Shown here piece by piece: positions 57,901 through 64,000 of a DNA stretch of 64,000 bases. The stretch's first letter is position 1. Each line of letters begins with the position of its first letter. The notes below the pieces were generated by a model. That model was not told where the DNA came from. It did not search any database and saw only the letters and a list, made by a program, of their open reading frames with translations. The translations under genes and the position numbers were made by a program. This DNA comes from Trifolium pratense (lineage: Eukaryota; Streptophyta; Magnoliopsida; Fabales; Fabaceae), in NCBI RefSeq assembly GCF_020283565.1, contig NC_060063.1, forward strand, positions 25,598,777 through 25,662,776. The letters run 5' to 3'.

Positions 57901-59411
57901 CCATTGTTGACTACCTATGGAGTATTTTCACACCGACAACGTAAGATTAATTTCCTCCGACAAAAAGATCAATTAAAAATTTGCACCACACTTTTAACTC
58001 TATGAGAGTCGAATCTAGGATCATGTGGAGCCTCCAAATCGCAAGACCAGTAAGTAGTTTGTTAAATCGATTTCAAAAAAATGTGAGTTTGGCCTCGAAA
58101 TATTTACGCTGAGCATGAAATTGTGATTGTCATTTTCACACATAAAGAAACATGTTAGACATAAGGAAACAATATACACACACGAGAAACTGGGGCTGAG
58201 CATCGGTCAGGTTCGGGTCAAAAATCGCTAAATTGATAAAACTGCAACCTCTTAATTTAGACTCAATTCTGACTGTCTACTGATCTATTGTTTGGGTGTT
58301 GGGTCATTTAGTGACAGATATAACAGGTCGGTTTTAACGGATTAACTTAAAACTTTGTCGTTACATAAATAATAATTCAAAAAATTTATAACTCGGAAAT
58401 CATATTAGTTATCACATACATAAAGATTATTACATAACACATTGCGTAAAAATAAAAGAAAACAAAACTTACAAAATAAATAAATAAATAAATAAAAGGG
58501 TTTATCTTATAAAAATAACACACACAAAATTACTATAGACGAATGCTGGAGAAGATGTTTGTCAAAAAAAGGAAGCACATACTGACTTTGTAAATATTTT
58601 CAATACACAATCAAGCTATTTTACATATTTTAATGATTTAATCCATTTAAATTTCTCTCTTTTATCTTTTATTTATGCATTTTTAAGTTTAGTAACTCAA
58701 CAATACAAAACATCATATTAATTAGCACTCTTTGATAAAAAAATTTAAGTCAGCGTAATTTGTTTGAAGAAAATAAAATGACTATTAATAGTTACCAATC
58801 GATACCTCTGCTAATTTTTATGTTCAGCAACATGAACTAATTAAACTCATATAATATTAAAAAAAAAAAAGAACTCGACTCATATATATATATTTTTTTT
58901 TTTAGCATCGACTCATATATTATATTCTTAAGGACCATATTCATATTTTAAATTTCTTAAGGATTAATTATATCTCAAACTCTATGTATTTCTTAATTAT
59001 ATCTCATTGTGCATATCATCATGCCACAATATAATTTTGAACAAAGACACGATTTTTATCCTGTCCGAATTCATATTTTTAGAATTTAAGCTATTTGATA
59101 AAGCATAATTCTTGGCTACCAATTTATATTGTTTGGTACTTATTGATAAAATTCATTAAAAGATGAATTTTTAAATATAAATTAATATAAAAATATGACA
59201 TGACATTAAATGTTATTACAGATATTCAACAATATAAATTGTGTGTTGGAGACACGGAGTGTTTACTATTTATAAAATGTGTTCATAAGGTGGACTTGAT
59301 TAATATTATCCATGATGGGTGTAAGGCTGAAAATTCAAAGAAGTCATCAATAGGGGTGGCAAGACTAAAGAATTTGGATTCAAATGTGTTTTTCGTTTTT
59401 CTTTTTTTATA
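54961..59411. other. Long AT-rich intergenic stretch
   Basis: No gene recognised. There are pol III B-box-like phrases that suggest decayed SINEs near 55265-55335 (GTTCGATTCCCTACAA) and, on the minus strand, near 56705-56790. GTTCGCAT words near 57118 and 57495 and a TCGGTCAGGTTCGGGTC-type repeat end near 58200 hint at other degraded transposons. None has coding sequence. Confidence 0.45.
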
Positions 59412-59447
59412 ACCATAATTAATTTCCCTCATTCAAGTTCTAACAAC

Positions 59448-59460
59448 TGGTATCTAGAGC
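59448..59460 (+). other. Primer binding site, tRNA-iMet type, with one extra base
   Basis: TGGTATCTAGAGC, one T longer than the common TGGTATCAGAGC, two bases after the LTR end remnant TTCTAACA. Confidence 0.75.
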
Positions 59461-59529
59461 CTCAAGGTTCTTGGCATCAAAGATTCACCAAGATTACAAC
59501 ATAGCAATATGTAATTCATCAGCTTGAAG

Positions 59530-60471
59530 ATGACAAGCCAACTGGAAACTCTGAGCAACAGTTTTGGAGGAAAACTTTCAATTGTTGATGGTTCCAACTG
59601 GGACAGATGGAACAAGCAGATTAAAGTCATCTTTAGCTTTCAAGAAGTGCAAGATGTGGTAGAAACTGGTGTGACTCCACTACCAGCAGATGCTAATGAG
59701 AATCAAAGGAATGCACACATAAATTCCAAGAAGAAAGACTTCAAGGCTATGTTCTTTATCCATCAATGTGTTGATGTGATAAACTTTCAAAAGATTGAGA
59801 ATGCAGGATCTGCAAAAGAGTGTTGGGATATTCTTGCTAAGTGTCATGAAGGGAATGAAAAATTGAAGAAAGTTCGATTGCAAACATGGAAGAGAAAGTT
59901 TAAACTGTTTCAGATGGAAGATAATGAAACCATCACTGCCTATTTCAACAGGATCACCAATATTTCAAATCAGATAAGAAGTTGTGGAGAAACATTGACT
60001 GATGAAGCTATTGTTGAAAAGGTAATACGAACCCTAGCTCCAAAATTTGATTACATTACTGTTGCAATCATGGAATCGAAAGATATAAGTACCATGACAT
60101 TGGATGAACTGCAATGTTCTTTGGAATCTCATGATCAAAGATTCAGTGAAAGACAGAAAGATAGGGCTGGAGATCAGGCACTGCAAGCTCAAGCAGTTAA
60201 GAAAGGCAATGATAAATGGAAGGGGAAAGATAAGTTCAAGAAAGAGAGCAATCAACAAGAAACTTCAAAGAAGAACAGTGATCAAGGAGAATCATCACAG
60301 AACAATGGCTCAAATCAAGAAAAGAAAGGTAAAGTGAATTTGAAAAAGATTCAATGCTATAACTGTCAGAAATATGGTCACTTTGCAAAAGATTGTAAAG
60401 GCAAGAAGGTTCCAAGGTATGGAGGAAAGAATAAAACTGAAGCACATATTGCTCAGGAAGATAGTGACTAA
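59530..60471 (+). CDS. Copia Gag (open part of the broken element)
   Basis: 313 codons from ATG at 59530 to TAA. Contains the UBN2-type Gag domain of plant copia elements (DGSNWDRWNKQIKVIF near residue 20; LQTWKRKFKLFQMEDNETI near 115-135) and a zinc knuckle CYNCQKYGHFAKDC (about residues 275-288). After the TAA the same frame continues into protease-like sequence, so the stop may have replaced a sense codon in an originally fused gag-pol. Confidence 0.85.
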   Translation: MTSQLETLSNSFGGKLSIVDGSNWDRWNKQIKVIFSFQEVQDVVETGVTPLPADANENQRNAHINSKKKDFKAMFFIHQCVDVINFQKIENAGSAKECWDILAKCHEGNEKLKKVRLQTWKRKFKLFQMEDNETITAYFNRITNISNQIRSCGETLTDEAIVEKVIRTLAPKFDYITVAIMESKDISTMTLDELQCSLESHDQRFSERQKDRAGDQALQAQAVKKGNDKWKGKDKFKKESNQQETSKKNSDQGESSQNNGSNQEKKGKVNLKKIQCYNCQKYGHFAKDCKGKKVPRYGGKNKTEAHIAQEDSD

Positions 60472-63400
60472 GAGATTGATTCAATGTTGCTCATGGCAAC
60501 CACTACAGATGATGAAAATCATCATGAACATTGGTATCTTGACACAGGTTGCAGTAATCACATGACAAGCCATAGAGACTAAGATAAGGTTTGCAGACAA
60601 TAGAACAATTCCAGCTGATGGAGTAGGTGATGTGTTGATCAAAGGCAAGAAAGGAAATCAAGCAATCATCACTGGTGTTCTATATGTACCAGACATGAAA
60701 ACAAATTTACTAAGTATGGGGCAGCTACTAGAGAAGGGATTCATTATGCATATGGAGAATAACATCATGGAAGTATTTGATTCTCAGAACAACACTATTT
60801 TGAGAGCTCATCTCTCTCAAAATAGAACATTTCAAGTTAGCATCACTGCAAATCAATCCCAATGTCTGGCTATAGTGAAGATCAATGACCAAGCATGGTT
60901 ATGACACCTGTTGTATGGTCATCTCAACTTTAAAAGTTTGAGTTATCTGCAAAACAATGAACTGGTTAATGGATTACCTGCAATTAAGATCCCTAGAGAT
61001 ATATGTCAACATTGCTTGTTAGGCAAGCAGGCCAGAAAATCTTTTGTCAAGGATATTGCAATGAGAGCTAAGCAGTTACTTGATGTAGTACATACAGATG
61101 TATGTGGTCCATTTGACACATTATCTTTAGGAGGAAACGAGTACTTTGTATCATTCATCGACGAATTCAGTAGAATGATATGGATTTAATTAATGAAGCG
61201 CAAAGATGAAGTGTTTCAGAAATTTAAGCCATTCAAGCTGTTAGTTGAAAAGCAATCAGAAAAGAAGATTAAGATTCTAAGAAGTGATGGTGGTGGTGAA
61301 TACACCTCACATGAATTCAAAGCATTTTGCTCAGAAAATGGAATTCAACATGAAATAATAGCTCCATACACTCCTCAACACAATGGAATGGCTGAAAGGA
61401 GGAATAGAACTATCATGAACATGACCAGATATATGTTAAAAGAGAAGAATCTGCCTCACAGCTTTTGGGGTGAAGCTGTATCAACTGCATGCTATGTTCT
61501 GAATAGAAGCCCACCCAAGAAGTTGCAAAAAGTACTAGAAGCAATTTGGTTAGGGCACACACCTTCAGTGAAGCACTTAAGGGTATTTGGATGCTTATGC
61601 TACAGACACATACCAGATCAAAGGAGGAAGAAGCTTGATGACAAGATTGAAACAATGATACTAGTAGGGTATCACACTGCAGGTGCTTACAAATTGTACA
61701 ATCCCATTACAAAAAAGATCACTGCTAGCAGGGATGTAACATTTGAAGAATATAAATGTTGGGATTGGAACAATACTACATCAGAGAATGGAAACTATGT
61801 ACCATTTGAGTTGCTTGATGAACAAGCAACTGAAGAAGCAACTGTGCCAACACCTTCAGCTCCAAACAATGAACCAGTGATACTAAGGAGGTCAGAAAGA
61901 CCAAGTATTCCAAATAGAACTCTACAAGGTTATGAAAGGGTCAGTGATGATATGGTCACACCATATGGTGACATAGTGCATCTGGCACTATTTGTTGATA
62001 CTGAACCCTTGACATATGCTGAAGCTTCAAAATATGAAGAGTGAAGACAAGCAATGAAAGAAGAAATTGCTTCAATTGAGAAGAATGAAACATGGAGTAC
62101 AATTCAATTGCCTACTTGTAAGAAACCAATTGCAGTTAAATAGATTTACAAGCTCAAACATTTACCTGATGGAACTATAGCAAAGTATAAAGCACGATTG
62201 GTAGAAAAAGGATTCCTCCATAAGCATGGAATTGATTTCACAGAAATTTTTGCACCAGTGGCAAGAATTGAAACTGTAAGATTGGTGGTAGCAATAGTTA
62301 ATCACTTGAGATGGGAGTTTGTTCAACTTGATGTCAAGTCTGCATTTCTCAATGGCAAACTTGAGGAGGAAGTATATGTTTAACAACCTTAAGGCTTCAT
62401 AGTTAAGGGAAAGGAGGATCATGTATTGAAGCTCAATAAAGCATTATATGGCTTGAGACAGACACCTAGAGCTTGGAATATGAGGATAGATGAATTTCTC
62501 AACAAAATTGGATATTCAAAGTGCACAGTTGAACATGGAATATATGTGAAAGGCTCAACTCAGAGTAAACTCTGCATATATGTGTTTATATGTGGATGAT
62601 TTACTAATAACTGACAGTGACAAAAGAGAAATTGAAAGATTGACAAGTCAGTTGAGTTCAGAGTAAAATACTTCCTTGGACTGGAATTCACTAAAACTAA
62701 AGAGGGAATGTTGATTCACCTAAAAAAATATGTCTCAGACATATTGAAAAGATTCAACATGATGAATTGCAACCCAGTCAACACACCAATGGAAACTGCT
62801 TCAAGCTTAAGTAATGATGACGAAGGCAGCAATGTCAAATAGCACATTGTATAAGCAGATGGTTGGAAGTTTGAGATATGCCTGCAATCCAAGGCCTGAT
62901 ATTTGTCACAGTGTAGGGATAGTCAGTAGGTTTATGCAAACACCTAAACTATCTCATATACAAGCAGTGAAGAGAATATTGAGGTACTTGCAGGGCACAA
63001 TGAAGTATGGCATACTATATCCAAATTCATATGGAAAGAAAGACAAGCCAATTGGATATAGTGACTCTGATTGGTCAGGTGACAAAGTAGAAAGGAAAAG
63101 TACTATGAGATATGTATTCACACTATTTGATTGCCCTATTTCATCCTGCTCTAAAAAGCAAAATGTAGTAGCACTGTCAACTTGTGAAGCTGAATACATA
63201 TCTGCCTGCGATGCAGCCTGTCAAGGCATATGGTTGCAATCTCTGCTGCAGGAAATGAAAATTGATGTTGAAGATGGAGTAGAGCTTATGGTTGACAACA
63301 AATCAGCCATAATCCTGGCCAAGAATCCCATAGCTCATGGGAGAAGCAAACATATTGAAACTAAGTTTCATTTTTTGAGAGACCAAGTCACTAAAGGGAG

Positions 63401-63527
63401 GATCAAGCTTAGCTAATGCAATACAGAGAATCAGATAGTTGATGTGCTCACTAAGCCATTGAAGATGGACAAGTTCAAAGACATGAGGAAAATGCCCAAG
63501 GTATTCAACATGGAGAACTTGAATTAA
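60472..63527 (+). pseudogene. Copia pol, disrupted
   Basis: Recognisable parts: protease with WYLDTGCSNHMT (about 60530); pre-integrase and integrase with CQHCLLGKQ (about 61010), [12 protein letters not shown] (about 61280) and [15 protein letters not shown]; reverse transcriptase with LDVKSAFLNGKLEEEVYV (about 62330) and a YVDD site near 62588 that lies in a shifted frame; RNase H with ALSTCEAEYISA and KHIETKFHFLRDQV (63170-63395). In-frame stops occur at about 60469, 60580, 60902, 61187, 62042, 62142, 62381 and 63414, and the frame breaks near 60582 and in 62570-62820. A relic. Confidence 0.92.
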
Positions 63528-63538
63528 GGGGGAGTATT
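63528..63538 (+). other. Polypurine tract of the copia element
   Basis: GGGGGAGTATT directly before the LTR start TGAAGTATTAATTC; the purine run begins a few bases earlier (AAGGGGGAG). Confidence 0.75.
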
Positions 63539-63883
63539 TGAAGTATTAATTCAAGTTTAGAAGTTAGTTAGTTAGTTAGTTAGTTAGTTACTTGTGTTGT
63601 AAGTAACTACCTTGTGAGTTAGTTAGATGACTCATGGTTATAGTAACCATAGTTAGTTATATTGAATGTATATATAAGTACATTAGTCATTGTAAGTTCA
63701 ACACAACCTTGATCAATAATAATTCTCCCTTTAACCTACTTGGGTTGATGCATTGGTATTGGCTTGAGACCTGGGAGTGTGCTCCTCTTGAGGTCTGAGG
63801 TTCGATTCTCTCCCTTTACTCTCTCAATTTCCCTCATTCTTTTCATAGTTAATTTCCCTCATTCTCTCATTCAAGTTCTAGCA
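63539..63883 (+). repeat. 3' LTR of the copia element
   Basis: TG...CA ends. Contains a (GTTA)n run at 63565-63590, a plausible TATA (GTATATATAAG, 63668-63678) and near 63750-63805 a tRNA-like segment with GGCTTGAGACCTGGGAG and GGTTCGATTCTC, resembling SINE A and B boxes. The end repeats AATTTCCCTCATTCT twice. Only its last 34 bases have a partner at the left of the element. Confidence 0.82.
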
Positions 63884-64000
63884 GTAAGTTATTCTAATAC
63901 TTCTTTGATTATGTCATGATGATATTATCGAAGTAGGGGAGGATTATGTGTGAAAGTTTGGTGAAGAGGTTTGAATTTAATTTAAGGAGGCTAAAAAACT
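63884..64000. other. Flanking DNA at the right edge
   Basis: Short AT-rich sequence after the LTR; nothing recognised. Confidence 0.5.

Larger units (their letters stand above)
59412..63883 (+). mobile_element. Ty1/copia retrotransposon, 5'-truncated and broken
   Basis: The right side is a 345-bp LTR (63539-63883) preceded by a polypurine tract; on the left only about 34 bases matching the LTR end survive (59412-59445), followed by a tRNA-iMet-like primer site. Between them gag, protease, integrase, reverse transcriptase and RNase H appear in copia order, with several stops and at least one frame break. It cannot move on its own. Confidence 0.93.

Overview
The window is plant nuclear DNA: AT-rich, with genes cut by GT-AG introns, long intergenic stretches, and plant-type Ty3/gypsy (Athila-like), Ty1/copia, Helitron, hAT, PIF/Harbinger, CACTA and MITE repeats. 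The style of the repeats, including a tRNA-derived SINE with the 3' body I associate with Medicago, suggests a galegoid legume (Medicago, Trifolium or a relative). That placement is inference from memory, not a search.

There are three host genes. BRM (BRAHMA, SWI/SNF2 chromatin-remodelling ATPase) lies on the plus strand at 10499-22286, with 14 coding exons that I can join into an uninterrupted frame of 2204 codons. A UBE2H-type ubiquitin-conjugating enzyme (Arabidopsis UBC4/5/6 group) lies on the minus strand at 29134-32423, with six exons and 186 residues. An ARID-ELM2-SANT-like chromatin protein (Arabidopsis ARID1/ARID2 type) lies on the minus strand at 51410-54118, with two exons and about 510 residues. 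No operon-like relation is implied, but two of the three are chromatin regulators.

Most of the rest is transposon. From the left: the end of a CACTA element (1-431); a PIF/Harbinger-like relic (1294-9694) split by a long non-autonomous Helitron (2694-9327) whose 5' end is tandemly duplicated; small repeats inside BRM introns; a foldback MITE, Helitron ends and a 782-bp hAT element between BRM and the E2 gene; a SINE and Stowaway-type MITEs upstream of the E2 gene; then an old hAT-like element carrying a 41-bp minisatellite (34571-47501). Inserted into that hAT element is an 11.9-kb Athila-like retrotransposon (35508-47388, minus strand) with nearly identical LTRs, an open 1828-codon gag-pol, a second open frame of 425 codons, a tRNA-Asp primer site, a polypurine tract and a perfect 5-bp target duplication. 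Beyond it lie another foldback MITE, an LTR-element relic with a 27-base C run, the ARID gene, and at the right edge a broken Ty1/copia element (59412-63883) with stops and frame breaks.

The most notable signals are the youth and intactness of the Athila-like element; a palindromic motif TTCGCTNAGCGAA repeated in both its LTRs and in its internal non-coding parts; a good splice acceptor directly before its third reading frame; and the duplicated Helitron 5' terminus.
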